This document shows positions 46,640 through 58,549 of a stretch of 64,000 nt of DNA, piece by piece (the stretch's first letter is position 1; each line of letters opens with the position of its first letter). Source of the stretch: Dreissena polymorpha (Eukaryota > Mollusca > Bivalvia > Myida > Dreissenidae); the NCBI RefSeq assembly GCF_020536995.1, contig NC_068362.1, positions 204,001 through 268,000 of the forward strand, in the 5' to 3' direction. The notes under the pieces were generated by a model. It searched no databases. It was not told the DNA's origin and saw nothing but the letters and a program-made list of their open reading frames with translations. The translations under genes were made by a program, and so were the position numbers.

Positions 46640-47620
46640 CCAGCTTACCCAACAAATTAATAGCTGGTTAACTAACAGCCATAATTAGATTTAAATAGCA
46701 ACAAACAAATACCTGCATTTCAAACTAAAACTGCGTTCACCCTCATGTTACTGCCTACAGTCTTATAAACAAAGTCGTTAACTGCAGGTTTTGCGGAAGA
46801 ACAGGTGATACAGCATGTAGATTAACGTACATAATGAATTACCGCACACAAATGTTACCGAATTGATTTATGTAGATTCTAATATGTTAGTGAGAAGAGC
46901 CTTGAATTCCATCCACTATATTGTTTGTGCAAAACTGATGTAAGGTCGTTACCATCGCTTTTTATATTTTTGTTAAAAACTAATATTATCGACAGCATGC
47001 AAAACTTTAAGTAAAGCGATCTTAAGATTTTGGTAATACGTATTTTATGATTTTCTTATTGAGCATCCGCAACGAAAACTTTCATGATGGGAAACAACTC
47101 GTTTAAATTTGTCAAATATTCTTGCAGGAGTAACTTTCCATGATACGTCAATATGGATTGTATTGCTCTGTTTTTTCTAGTATTGAATTTGTTTTGTTTT
47201 TTTTGTTAACGATTCTATCCGCATTATATAAATACAAATGTGCATACTTTTTAATGAGGACGAAAGTAGTTGACAACCTTATCAGAGACCGTACTCCAAG
47301 AAAGTAAACGCAAAACGAAGGCGAGTTATTTGTGAAAATGAAATCGTGGAGATTAAGATGTGATCTGTAACTCTATCTACCAATCACCTTGTCTACCAAA
47401 AAAATAGCTCTCCAGATATAAATTTAAAAAAGGTTTTCAGCCACTAATAAAGTACACGTGTATTTTTCATTATGTTTTTCAGTTAAAACGTTGCATTTTA
47501 ATAAAACTCAAATGACCACAATCAATATAAATTTCGAAAACTAATGTCTCCACAAGGAAATTGAAAACCAACATATCGGGTGTTATATGGCAACTTTTCG
47601 AACAGCATAATGGCAAGCAA
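46640..47620. other. No gene recognised
   Basis: AT-rich spacer without coding or repeat signal that I can support. Confidence 0.4.
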
Positions 47621-47629
47621 TAGTGAATG

Positions 47630-47923
47630 TCATTCTGAGGCAAATTTACATGGTGTTAAAGGTGCAAGTGCGTATGCCACCCTAACCAATACCGACAACA
47701 AATGTTCAAAGTCTACCCATCTTTTAAATCCTTCTTCGCAACGAAGTTTTGCAACTTCACTAGGGGAGACAACTCGTTTGAGTTTTAGAAAGCTTTTGAC
47801 ATGAGAAATTGTCAATGATTTATCAATACATTGTTGTGCAGTGTTCTTTCTTGAGACGGTCAACCGCTAGTTTACAAAGTTTTGGAACACTTGGAAAGCT
47901 TCGTAATTCGCTGGCACTTCCAT
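47630..47923 (-). pseudogene. Unidentified coding-like frame (MEVPANYEAF...), one stop
   Basis: From ATG at 47923 the minus strand reads MEVPANYEAFQVFQNFVN, a TAG, then RLTVSRKNTAQQCIDKSL, HVKSFLKLKRVVSPSEVAKL, CEEGFKRWVDFEHLLSVL and VRVAYALAPLTPCKF to a stop. Residue use (several Trp, Cys, His, Lys/Arg heptads) and base composition look protein-like and helical, unlike the surrounding AT-rich DNA. I do not recognise the family. It could be an exon of a dead gene or an element protein. Confidence 0.4.
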
Positions 47924-47929
47924 AATGAA

Positions 47930-49430
47930 CGGTTATGATGATTGGTTACAATCCTAGGCGATTCATCCCCGCTCGATCATCAAAGAGTGTATCAATGCGA
48001 CGAAATGTTGTATCTTATGTATAATGTTTATATTAGAACGCCGCCGCCATCTAGTAAATTTAGTTCAACTACTACGATTTATCAAAACTTTTCCATATCA
48101 TGTCTATTCACATAAAGTACTATTTGTGCATCATTTTACTGTCCCGACCCGAACTTAAAACCTTTGTTAATTTAAATAAATAATAAGTTCACAAATTTAA
48201 TTATTATCAAATGTATAACAAAGCACAATTCAAATCTGGAATAGCGATTGCATAACGTCGTCTTACAACAACAACAGTATGGTAGTTTCAAATAATTGAA
48301 TATTGACCATGCCTAACTGTTCCTTAACGGTACTCAGTCCCCGTACACGACCCACCAGTCTATCGACAGTGTGACCGGATACGAGTACCAGCAAGTTAAC
48401 GGTACCAGACGTAAGTACAGCTGGCAATACTGGTGTTTTCTTTGGTTAAAGTGCTCGTCCCAACATGCTCTGGAGCGTCGACCTTTACTACTTTGACGCC
48501 ACTATCGTTTACAAAACGATCCGCAAGCGCAAAAATCCTTGATTTGGTTGCCTCTCAGATTTACTAAGCTGAAGCCAACTGGGAACCTGCAAAGGTCCTA
48601 TAAGCTTCATATGACGTGGTAAGTTGTTTTCAAACCATATAGTTTGTTAAAGAAAATTGTAAGTGTTAATCAATGGTTAATAAATAAAAACAAAAAGAGT
48701 GCATAGAACTAAACATTGTCTGTGTTGTAAAGAGAGGCGTACTATGTTTTCCGTGTAAATAGTACAATTTTGAAAAAAACGACGGTTGTTACGAATAATA
48801 TGGCAATAACATAGTTATCAAAGCAGGCTCAAAGAGGGCTTTATAAAGGCCATGGTTTTAACAAGACCAAGGATCAATCTCGCCGGACCTACTGGAACAA
48901 GCAAAAACCCTCAATCGACACAAAGTGTCAACAATATTCAAAACTGTTATTTAAAACAATCAAGAATTTGATATGCGCCTGAAGCAGCGGCAAAGCAAAA
49001 CTCAGCAATGCTTGCTTGCATAGTTATCATTTTTTAGTTTACGAAGTGTAGGATTATTCGGAGGACATTGAAGTCCATATTGATACAGAAAATATTTTCA
49101 TTGGCAATAGATTAGGTTTTGGTAGTTTTTTAATATTTGAACCTTATATTTACTTATCCGTCTGAAGTTAATAAGTTTTCTGTATAACAAATTTAATATT
49201 TTTTTTTTTTATTTATGTTACTTTTCAGCCCATTTCTTGTTTACATAGCCACTTGAAGGCTTAATTTATTCACTTTTATCATACATTAATAACATGTGTT
49301 ATTACACTTGAACTTCTAGAAGACATTAATATACAAATTACAATGATGTTTTTCCTACAAAATAAATGACAAGTTGATTTACAAATCACATATTTCCTAA
49401 GTACTATTAACTGGTCAATTCTGTAAGGAA
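47930..49430. other. Mostly empty; GC-balanced island at 48340-48620
   Basis: 48346-48412 has balanced composition and reads PYTTHQSIDSVTGYEYQQVN then GTR up to a donor-like GTAAGT on plus. The minus strand is also open over part of it (SGTVNLLVLVSGHTVDRLVG). Further right, plus frames such as SASAKILDLVASQIY look coding-like but contain stops. Probably decayed coding sequence of unknown identity. Confidence 0.3.
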
Positions 49431-49435
49431 TGGCA

Positions 49436-49692
49436 ACTATTTTTTTCGCCGCAGCTGTCATAACAAAGCTTTGACCCGCACGAATATCGAACAAAATAAT
49501 GACTATTTTTTCGCCGCAGCTGTCATAACAAAGCTTTGACCTGTATGAATATCCAATAAAATGGTTACTACGTTTTCGTCGCAGCTGTCATAACACAGCT
49601 TTGACCTGTATGAATATCCAATAAAATATTGACTTTTGTTTCGCCGCAGCTGTCATAACAAAGCTTTTACCTGTGTGAATATCCATAAAATG
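49436..49692. repeat. 65-bp tandem array, four units
   Basis: G(C/T)CGCAGCTGTCATAACA recurs at 49448, 49513, 49578 and 49643, exactly 65 bp apart. Each unit also has AAAGCTTTGACC and GAATATCCAATAAAAT. Units contain the palindromes CAGCTG and AAAGCTTT. Sequence identity between units is high, so the array is young. Confidence 0.9.
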
Positions 49693-49852
49693 GTGATAAA
49701 ATTTCCCAGAAGGCTTAAATTAGAATATTCTAAGTTTGTAAGGGCAATTTTAAAAAAAATAAAGCGATGCAGAATTTCGTCTGCGTGAAACAATTTTATC
49801 TCGTGTAACAAAGGTTCGGCGGATACGACGGTTTCACACTCCACTCTCAGAA

Positions 49853-50221
49853 TTGAGGAAGTATCCTAGTGACCACTTAAATATATTTTTATGTTATTTC
49901 CACATGGTATTGTGTTTTCATCTATTACTAATGTTTAATTATTGTTTCATTGAGAATAAAACTCTTCCTCTGGCCGAACACCCCTTAATGATGTGGATGA
50001 GATACAGAATAACGAAAATATCCGCGAATAAACTACCACATTTCTCTGTGATCATCGGTTTTACTGATGATCATTCGCCAAAAACACTATGTGATCTAGA
50101 TAACTTACTCAAAATTGATAAAAAAAATTCTTACATTCCAAAAATAAGAGTGCCTGAATCTATAGGATTGCAGGAAACCATAAATAATATTTCACTAAAA
50201 CAAGTAAAACAGCCTGCATAG
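49853..50221 (+). CDS. Open frame of 122 codons, unidentified (doubtful)
   Basis: An open frame of 122 codons with a hydrophobic stretch early (FLCYFHMVLCFHLLLMF) and a polar C-terminal half (IIGFTDDHSPKTLCDLDNLL). The start is not an ATG with good context. I recognise no family. Chance is possible in AT-rich DNA, although this is one of the longer frames in the window. Confidence 0.15.
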   Translation: MRKYPSDHLNIFLCYFHMVLCFHLLLMFNYCFIENKTLPLAEHPLMMWMRYRITKISANKLPHFSVIIGFTDDHSPKTLCDLDNLLKIDKKNSYIPKIRVPESIGLQETINNISLKQVKQPA

Positions 50222-50539
50222 ATGAACCGATTCACAATAAATAATTACCATTAAATGGACTGTGAAAATAATAAATAGCCCTTTGATGTACATCCTCCCC
50301 CAGTTATCAAACTGAATGTCGTATTTTCAAATAACGAGTTGAGTATTAAACAATCCTATAAATGGTTAATGAAACGCATGAAAAACCACTGAGATATAAA
50401 CCATCAATTGAGTTCAAATATATAGGAAACAAGATGCATTTTATACAGATTACAAAATGTGCTATTTCATTAACGAGTGGCCTTTTTAAAACATCAAAAA
50501 TGTAGTATAAGTACTGATTTCTACACACCTGCAGTTGAA

Positions 50540-50793
50540 AATTATCTTAACATCTTATCTTAAAACATACGTTTGTTATTGCATAATATTTATAGTAATT
50601 GATTTATAAAAATTACTAAATAAGAGATTTAACGCGTTTTTTAGCATCGATTCTTAAAATTTAAATGAACATGCCACAAATGGATTTTATTAGTTGTATA
50701 TATGAACAATTTACGCTGGAGATCGTTCGCTTTCGTAAGCGTAATGGCTGATAATTTCATCACACAATAACGTTGCTTATAAGCTTGTAATAT
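50540..50793. repeat. Diverged copy of CAP-gene intron sequence, running into the gap
   Basis: Parallels 5255-5490 (see that entry) to the last base before the Ns. No CAP exon is visible nearby on either side of the gap. It could be the edge of a second CAP gene lost to the gap, or a dispersed repeat. Confidence 0.6.
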
Positions 50794-50893
50794 NNNNNNN
50801 NNNNNNNNNNNNNNNNNNNNNNNNNNNNNNNNNNNNNNNNNNNNNNNNNNNNNNNNNNNNNNNNNNNNNNNNNNNNNNNNNNNNNNNNNNNNN
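50794..50893. other. Assembly gap, 100 N
   Basis: Exactly 100 Ns, a conventional gap size. The right edge (TTTGCGTCATGATTAAAATA, then TTTGCGTCAT, TTTGCGTCGC) shows three spaced copies of TTTGCGTC, so the gap probably sits in a tandem repeat. Confidence 0.99.
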
Positions 50894-51895
50894 TTTTTGC
50901 GTCATGATTAAAATATTTGCGTCATAATAATACAATATTTGCGTCGCAATAAAATCACACCAATGCTTTCACAGCTTTAAAATCAAATATTGTTTACATA
51001 GTTGGCAGAAGTAGAGAAATCTAAGAATTGTTGATTAACAGTTACGATTTGTATTTGATAACATATAAACGTTAAAAAAACGAAACAACAAGATACGGTA
51101 AAACGAAAACAAAACAACTTACCTCAGCATATATATATAAAGTCATGATCATCATCCGTGAGAAAGATCTCGTGTCTAATTAATACACCCCATGTGTGAT
51201 CCGTCTAATGTTATAAGGCTGTTATACGACGCGCGTTGAACATGTGCCAAACTTTATGCCGCAATGTGGACGGAAAGAGTATTTTCAACGTTCATTTTGT
51301 TTGCAAAATCACATATTGTACAAAAAGTTAACTTTTCAATATTATTTCACCATCCTATCAATCACTTTTTATAATGAATTTACCTTTGTAAAATCATGTC
51401 CGAAACGAAAGTAAAACTAGATTTATCACAAACAGCTATCTAAAACAGTAACAATTTGTTCACTTTCATGAAGAGAACCGAATAGAGAAAATTGAGTATG
51501 TATGCAATGCAGACTGTAATTACCGATTGTAGTACTAGATAAAGGACCTGAGACGACCTGTTAATATTGAACTTGATTTTTGGTAAATTAATGAGTGGTT
51601 TGATTAGTAATAATATTAAAAGTTTTCTTTAATACACTCGCTTTATTTATTTGTAAATACCATTTCCAATATTAACAGTTCTTATAAATTAACATTCGGT
51701 GTATCATAAAATTATGAATTAATATTAATTTAATTTATTGTTGGAATTGTTATTTATTTTATACTACAAAGTGTGTATTGTATTCATTTATTTTTAATTA
51801 TTATCCATTTCATGATATATATAAATATTTCGTCAATATGATTCTTGTGTAAATCTTAATTAGTCTAGACACAAACATTTGAATTGTGTATTCCT
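50894..51895. other. No gene recognised
   Basis: AT-rich. Apart from the TTTGCGTC copies by the gap, nothing stands out. Confidence 0.4.
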
Positions 51896-51904
51896 CTACC
51901 TGCA

Positions 51905-52186
51905 CTGGCAGGCGGGCGGTCACGGGCGGGCGGGGGCGGCCGGGCAACGGGCGGGCGTGCGGGCGGGAGGGCGTGCGTGCGGGCGGGCGGGCTGGGCGGG
52001 CGGGTGGGCGGACGTACGGACGGACGGACGGGCGGGCGGATGGACGGAGGGGCGGGCGGGCGTGCGGTCGGGCGGTCAGGTGTGTCGGGCGGGGCGTAAT
52101 GGCTGGAGGGCGGGCGGGCGGGCGGGTGGGCGGAAGTACGGACGGACGGGCGGATGGACGGAGGGGCGGGTCGGCGCTTAAATTCA
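51905..52186. repeat. G-rich minisatellite (GGGC/GGAC)n
   Basis: About 280 bp built of GGGCGGGC, GGACGGAC and GGCGTGC words, almost without A or T. The plus strand is strongly G-rich with many runs of three or more G, so G-quadruplexes are likely. Long Arg/Pro or Gly/Ala frames on both strands are by-products. It directly follows the 3' end of a decayed minus-strand LINE. Confidence 0.95.
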
Positions 52187-52189
52187 CCT

Positions 52190-53640
52190 TTAAATGATCG
52201 CATTTTTATTGTGAAAAGACGGCCCTCTTCTTCTAGTCATCATTATCTTAGTTTTGCTGATATTAAATTCAAGCCCCCAAACATATTCACTTCAGTTTTT
52301 AATACTTTGTTGAATGTCAGATACATAATTCCCGAATATTTCCATATCATCAGAAAAAAGCATTTAAGTATAAATATCAAGTCATCATATCTAAAAATAG
52401 TTCAAGGTCATCTATACATTGATAAAAAAGCACCGGCGATAATCTGCCTGTTGGAGACCAATCGCACAATTAAAGAAATCCGAGTATGCTTTTCACTTTT
52501 TGACAAAGCATTTTTCTTGAGAATACATGCCGTTAACCATTCTTAATAATTTACCGTTAATGCCTGCGTGTAAAAGCCTTAACCATGTTCCATTCAACAG
52601 ACCGAATCAAATGCACGTGTCGTGTCGATAAAACAACAATACAAGCGTCCGTTAGCATTGACAACATATTTTTTACAATTGATTAAGTTCACAAATTGCG
52701 TCAATAGCCGAAAGGCCCTTTTATACTCCGAATAGTGCGTCACTTAAAAGGTTATTATTCTCAATCCAATTATTTAAACGACTATTTAGAATGCTCGTAA
52801 AAAGTTTGGAAATGCATCTTACCATAGTTATCCTCCTATAATTACGGACATCGTCCTGGTCGTTCTTTTTCAGCCAGACACAATGAAACCCTTTGACCAT
52901 TCTGTAGGGAAATACCATGAATTCATCACAGCATTAACTATCTGTAACAGATATGATGATAAGATATCAAAACTTTCAATGAAGTATTCGTTTAAGAAAT
53001 AATCACAACCACACGATTTACTGCGTTGAGTCGATGAACTGCCTTTTCTGATTCGTCTATTGTAGTTGGACTATCTAGTTCTTCAAATATGCCGTTATCA
53101 GTGTTAACATTATATGAACTACACAATTGTTCTGCTTGGGTATGAAGTGCGCTTTTTAAATCGTTCTGGAGAGAAGAAAAATAATCATAAAAATCATCAA
53201 CGGATAACGAATCACTTTTGTTGGTTTTATTTTTGCTAACAAGCTTCCAAAAATCTATAGACTTTGAGAGTCTCAGGCTTATGATTTCATTAACTGTTTT
53301 GCTTCGTTTGTATACGGTTTTCATATTTATCATAATCACTCTATTGCTATCTGATATGCCTTTATTATACACATGGATCCCATTAGAACTTTAACTTAGG
53401 TATGTTTTGCTAGACGGAACTCTTTATCAAACCACTTTACTCTCTTAAAGGATGTGTAATTAGGGTTAGATTGCCGACGTTGAACGGTTTTCGAAAATAA
53501 AGTATCACCAGCTTTGTTTAGTACTTTCGAGAATCTCTCCACGCAATAATTAATACTGGCAACGTTATTACAATCGAAATCATCGCATATACTGTTTAAT
53601 GGATGTAAATTTTAGATTATATTTTGTCGAAAATCGTTTC
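52190..53640 (-). mobile_element. Decayed LINE reverse transcriptase, minus strand
   Basis: From 53640 downward: NYCVERFSKVLNKAGDTLFS, FKRVKWFDKEFRLAKHT, SDSNRVIMINMKTVYKRSKT, SKSIDFWKLVSKNKTNKSDS, FYDYFSSLQNDLKSALHTQA, then RT: KKNDQDDVRNYRRITMVRCI, SKLFTSILNSRLNNWIENNN, LLSDALFG and, past several stops, KGLSAIDAICELNQL, VNGKLLRMVNGMYSQEKCFV and MYLTFNKVLKTE. It is a CR1/Jockey-like non-LTR element, a different subfamily from the one at 21-24.8 kb. Many stops and shifts; the catalytic Asp box is not clear. The 5' end is missing, and the G-rich array abuts the 3' side. Confidence 0.8.
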
Positions 53641-55557
53641 GATGCTGATCTATTCAGATCATGCGTGTTGTAATCGATTCATTATTACTTATTGATATTA
53701 CAGTAGTCCGTATTTCACGTGATATAAAATATTTACGGCCAATTATCTGACCATTCTGAGTAAGATTCGACATTTAAATGAAACTATAAGACGTAACAAG
53801 TAATCAGTGAGACTAGAACCACGTGAATTCATGAACGTCAAAGCGCATAGACTATCATCGCTTAATCTGCCGTTAGCTATTTTCAATGAGAGCGATTTGC
53901 ACATGTCAAGAAGCCTCGTACCAAAACAATAACTGTGTCAATCCATTGAATTTCGTGGAAGTTACGAATAACTTATGTAACGTTGGTCAATTAAAATATT
54001 AACTTTGCGGTCACAAACAATAAAATCTCGCTTAATATTTACTCGAGCGTTCCTATTGCCATCTTAAAACACCTAACCATTTGTTTGAAATTGATAATTT
54101 TCATTTTATAAGATATCAAACAGTGATAAACCTCGAAGTTTCATTATATATTTGACATATAACATATTGAATACACAACAAATGCACTTCTCTCATCACA
54201 GTAAACCCGATTTATAAAAGTACGGGGCGTGTTGCCGAACTCCGCAAAGAAGTATTATTTTTAGACGCCAGTATTAAACACCGTATTGTCGCAACTGTCT
54301 GGCTCTGCATTTCTGGTGCCAGACAGTACGAGGGTGGTTAATAACATTAGAAAGTGTATGCTACACATGTTATTAAGGTTAGGCCTGGTATAAAATGGTT
54401 CAGGATCACGTGACTTTGTTGACTTCACAATTAAACGTTAATGGATGTAAACACACCGGTAAGTAGTGTTTTTTTCAAATAGCTTTTTAAAACAATTTTT
54501 CTTAAGAATTTTAAATAGTGCAAAAATGACAGTTTTTATGCTGCTTATGGCAATATGAAATACGTCAGAATTACTTTCTTTAATAAGCCTGTGGATATGC
54601 TGAACGCAACGTGAAATTTTGGCACTGATTTCAGACGTATTCAATGATTTATTCTTAAATTTTAAGATATCGGCACACCTTTCAAGAAAATCTGTCTTTT
54701 ATGCATTTAAGATTTTTGCAAAAGTATTTCAATAACTTGAGATATTGTTGCGTACTGCTGTCCCTTTTTGTACTACACTGTATTGACTTACTTAGTCATA
54801 AAAAAGTTTCAAACAAATGGAGCCTCAATAAGTTAAAAGGTTTATTCTGTGTAACGTTGATTGTCCGGATTACAACAGCGGAGGATATATTAAACTCTGG
54901 AATATTAATGTATATCTGTTTTGTAGAGCTGAGCAGTTATTTTGTTCAGAAAAAGAAAACGTTAACCGACTTATAAAAATATAGATGAAGATTCTATGTC
55001 GCGGATGAGTCACCACAGGAAGTAAACAGACTAGTATCAAAACAACGAGACAATTCGTGAAGATGAACCCATTTAACTTTCAAGCAAAAATTTTTAAGGT
55101 AGATAGAAGAAACCCTTATCGACTGCAAACTGGATCGGCGTTTCAACTGTCCTGCTGCTCATCCACCAACTAGCATCTTATATAATCAAAACGCGACCTT
55201 TCTTCGTGGAGGCTCGAACCGGAGTGACTCTAGAAAAAAGCTGATCATCCTTGGTCGATTTAGCACTCGACCTATGATCTAAGAATCCAAGATGGCCGCC
55301 GTGTAGTTGCGAATGTAAAGAAAGCTCAGATGAGGACTAACCATGAGCGCTTGTTAGTAAAACGTATGATATATGAGGTATGACATAATGGAAAATAACT
55401 ATTAAAACTATGTGGTGAGTAATAACAGTTTACATATTTCAAGATGAAGAATTAGCCTAACAGGACACCATTATGCAAAGAAACTGCTTCGCTCCTTCCA
55501 AGTGTTAAGCAACACTAAAATAATTATACGTTTATGGGAACTTAAAACACAGCGAGG
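53640..55557. other. No firm gene; helical frame at 54438-54690 (minus) and tRNA-like trace near 55205-55285
   Basis: A minus frame reads DFLERCADILKFKNKSLNTS, EISAKISRCVQHIHRLIKES and VFHIAISSIKTVIFALFKIL; it looks helical and may be an exon after AAAGACAG, but the family is unknown. GGCTCGAACC (55212) and GCACTCGACCTATGATCT resemble broken tRNA/SINE parts. AAGATGGCCGCC at 55289 is a YY1-like site. Confidence 0.25.
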
Positions 55558-55986
55558 GTGGTTTTAATTACAAAACGCATTCTGTATAGACACAATAAAT
55601 ATGCAGGCATGTATTTGAATGAAATTCCCTTACTGGTGAACATCGCAACTCTTCGGATGTTAATATTAAAAGGTAAGTGTTCATTAACCACTTTAAGAAG
55701 TATATTCCCGCCTACTTTTGAAGCTACGATATACGGGTGTGATCGACCAATAATATTTGTTTGTTGTGTTAGCCATTATAAGTTTTTACTCGAGGTGGCA
55801 TTCTTGAGTAACAAAACGAAATTAAATTCTTTTTGTAAAAAAAATCATGTTATTCCACAAAAGAAACCATTCATTGCTGTGGCGCGTATGAAAATCAAGA
55901 TGCGAAGATCGTGCGAATACATTGTTTTAACCGCGCGTCAGATCTGTGAACACATTCGGAATGTTTGGCAATGTCAAGATTCGTAG
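55558..55986 (+). CDS. Open frame of 142 codons, unidentified
   Basis: One of the longest open frames here. The first ATG is at 55609 (M of AGMYLNEIPLLV), giving about 125 codons. It is Lys/Arg-rich near the end (KKPFIAVARMKIKMRRSCEY) with a hydrophobic patch (RPIIFVCCVSHYKFLLEVAF). No domain recognised, no signal peptide, no clear splice sites. It may be chance, an exon, or an orphan gene. Confidence 0.25.
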   Translation: MVLITKRILYRHNKYAGMYLNEIPLLVNIATLRMLILKGKCSLTTLRSIFPPTFEATIYGCDRPIIFVCCVSHYKFLLEVAFLSNKTKLNSFCKKNHVIPQKKPFIAVARMKIKMRRSCEYIVLTARQICEHIRNVWQCQDS

Positions 55987-55989
55987 GTC

Positions 55990-58000
55990 TTGCGTGTCGC
56001 ATTGAAAAATAACAAGCATGCGTCAATCTAAGGGTGCCCGCGCAACAACCGCACGATGACTAAGCGTCCATTTGCATCAAATGCGTTTGTCTTGCGAACA
56101 CTAAATCGTGGAACTGCTTTGCGGTCTGCGTCAGACAAAGTTGGTTTGATGATGAATAAAGTAATAAAATAAAACTTCATTTAAACCTGAAATCATGACT
56201 GACGGTTTATGTATATCTAAAATGGCGTTGTTTAAACAGCATCAATAATTACACGTTCAGAAAAGCACTACAATACAAATCTAATGCCAATAACACAGTT
56301 TGCCCAGTATGGGAACATACTTAAGATCGCTAATCGATGTATTATTTTGCATTATTTTTTACACACGTAGCCAATCTTGTTTTCTAAAACATATTTCAAT
56401 CTGTGATTATTTGCTTAATTATTTGAATGTGTATGCTACTGAACAACAACGGTGCGTTCAGTATTTTTTTGGAATAAGTGTGTGTGACTATGGCCTATTC
56501 AAACGTTAAACTAAAATGTCGAATGTATAATGGCTTTGAGTTTTCATCAGTTAATTTTTTAGAAATGCAAACATAATCATGTAGATATGTTGTTAATATT
56601 GGTAATACTCAGAATTGATATTTAATAACGACCTATTTATTGCTTGCTTATGTGTACTTTAAACATGTATATTTATCTTCCCTGGCACAAAATTAGTCAC
56701 TCGGATGAGATGATGTTAGTTTAGTATAAACACGTCAATATTCAGAACGCCATTTAAGTGTTTAAGTAGGGTTCTAGTATAGACAGCCTTGCGCATAGTT
56801 TATATGTGCAACTGTAGATTTGATAAATATTATCAGTATATACGTACACGTTCAAGTGAAATTATGTTATTCAAGGCTATGATTAATTTTGTGTTTGCAA
56901 TCCACACCACAAAACCCTACCTCTCATTTTTCTGCGATGCAGTGGTCGATTCGACAAATTTATTTTTAAACGTTTAGCATATTAAAACATGTGCAAGTTT
57001 GTAGTCTTTGCTTAGTAACAAATAGTTGTTTTTGTATCATTTAATATGACATCTGCATATAGAGGTATAAAAACAAACAACACAATTACAACCATTCGCG
57101 ATATGTTGCTTTTTCAGTATAAATTGTGAACCCACTTGTCCTAAGTAATATCGTAAACATGAAGCAATCGCCTTAAAACGATTTGTATAATTTATTTTTG
57201 CTAAATTGCGTCATTAATGTGTTCGTTCTTTTCTGTCTTTGTGCAAAGAGCGATATCCCGTTTTCCAAGTACAATGCCCTTGTGACTAAGTGACTGTACT
57301 TCGTATTTTGTTAAAGTGTCTTTGTTGTGGCGACATTCATTTGATATTTGACTTGCTGATAAACGTGATGGATTATATTATAAAAATAATCTTGATACGA
57401 AATTATGTTCAATTGTACAAAAGTGAGCCTTTATATCATTATTTACAAGACAGCAAAATTACGCAAAGTGCTATATGAAAGTTATCTTTTTTTGCGTCTC
57501 TAGTACTTGATATAAAATATCCAAGACTATTATATTTAATTTTTTCCGATTTACCTTCTTGTTCCGTTTTAATGTCTACACTGAATCATCAAGTGCTTCA
57601 AGTATTCATTGAGCACTAATGCAGCCTTATATTAAGCATAAAACATCTGCATGTTTGAAGAATTAGAGAGTACATTAATTGGTACTTGAGTTTCAAATTC
57701 AGTAGAAATAATTGGTACTTGAAATCGTCTTTGATATTTTCACATGAGCCTTTCGCTTTATTATCAGAAACATGGTAACGAAATGCAAAGCAGTTCACGA
57801 TAAAGAAACATAAAGGATAGTCAGATTTTTACATCGTTCAAAACAAAAGAACAGGAATAGAAACATGTATCTGCTTGTTTATTTTATTTTATTGAGACGT
57901 TTGTTTTGCTTTCCCATTGTGGACAGTGTGAATTAACATGGGAAAAGGTGCTCTCTGCACGACTGGACGATATCGTGTTTGATATGAAGTAAACAGATAA
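55990..58000. other. No gene recognised
   Basis: AT-rich; the short frames have no motifs. CCATTTGCATCAAATGCG at 56070 holds an octamer (ATTTGCAT) in a near-palindrome. Confidence 0.4.
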
Positions 58001-58003
58001 TTC

Positions 58004-58546
58004 AATGACGAAACAAGTTTGATTCAGAAACTCACGACTATGGTGACTGCGATAAATCAGAAATTGGCCTCATTTGAAAAAAGGCTCAGTGAAGTTGCTG
58101 ATTGCAGTGCGAATTTTTTCGTTGCCGATCAGAGATTCTCTAATATAGAGACTCGCGTGAAAGAAGTCGCAGGCGCAGCGGCGGAAGTAAGGCGACGGAC
58201 GCATCTGTTGAGACGAGGTCTTGAGTAGGACAAGGCGGCAACGACGACACAAATTGAATCTCTCCGAAAGAATCAAGAGAAACTCTTATCGCGTACAGAG
58301 GATATAGAAAAGTTTCAAGGTGCAATAGTGACCAGAGAAGATGACATGGAAACACAATTGAATGAAACGCGAGTTAAGATGTCTAATTTAGAACATAAGG
58401 TGATTGTTTTGGTTTCTAACACAAGTACCTTCTTTAAAACGCTTGAATAACTGGAAAATACGCAAGCAGCGATGAAAGGGACTGAAGACAAAACGAGAGC
58501 GCTGGTAGCAGTCATTGAACAGTCATTTAAGATGTTTGCTAGTTAA
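58004..58546 (+). pseudogene. Broken intronless coiled-coil ORF
   Basis: One plus frame reads LIQKLTTMVTAINQKLASFE, KRLSEVADCSANFFVADQRF, SNIETRVKEVAGAAAEVRRR, a TAG (about 58226), TTTQIESLRKNQEKLLSRTE, DMETQLNETRVKMSNLEHKV, a TAA (about 58448), then ENTQAAMKGTEDKTRALVAV and EQSFKMFAS to TAA at 58544-58546. Heptad-spaced Leu/Ile/Val indicate a coiled coil of about 170 residues. Base composition is far less AT-rich than the flanks. It may be a LINE ORF1-like or other element protein, or a host coiled-coil gene copy; no RT follows. Confidence 0.55.
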
Positions 58547-58549
58547 AGC

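Noticed and set aside
51810-52203. Pro/Arg-rich and Gly/Ala-rich frames on both strands
   Set aside because: They are translations of a G-rich minisatellite, open in several frames at once; no protein features.
52154-52546. Plus-strand 130-codon frame
   Set aside because: It lies opposite the minus-strand LINE reverse transcriptase remains and begins in the G-rich array.
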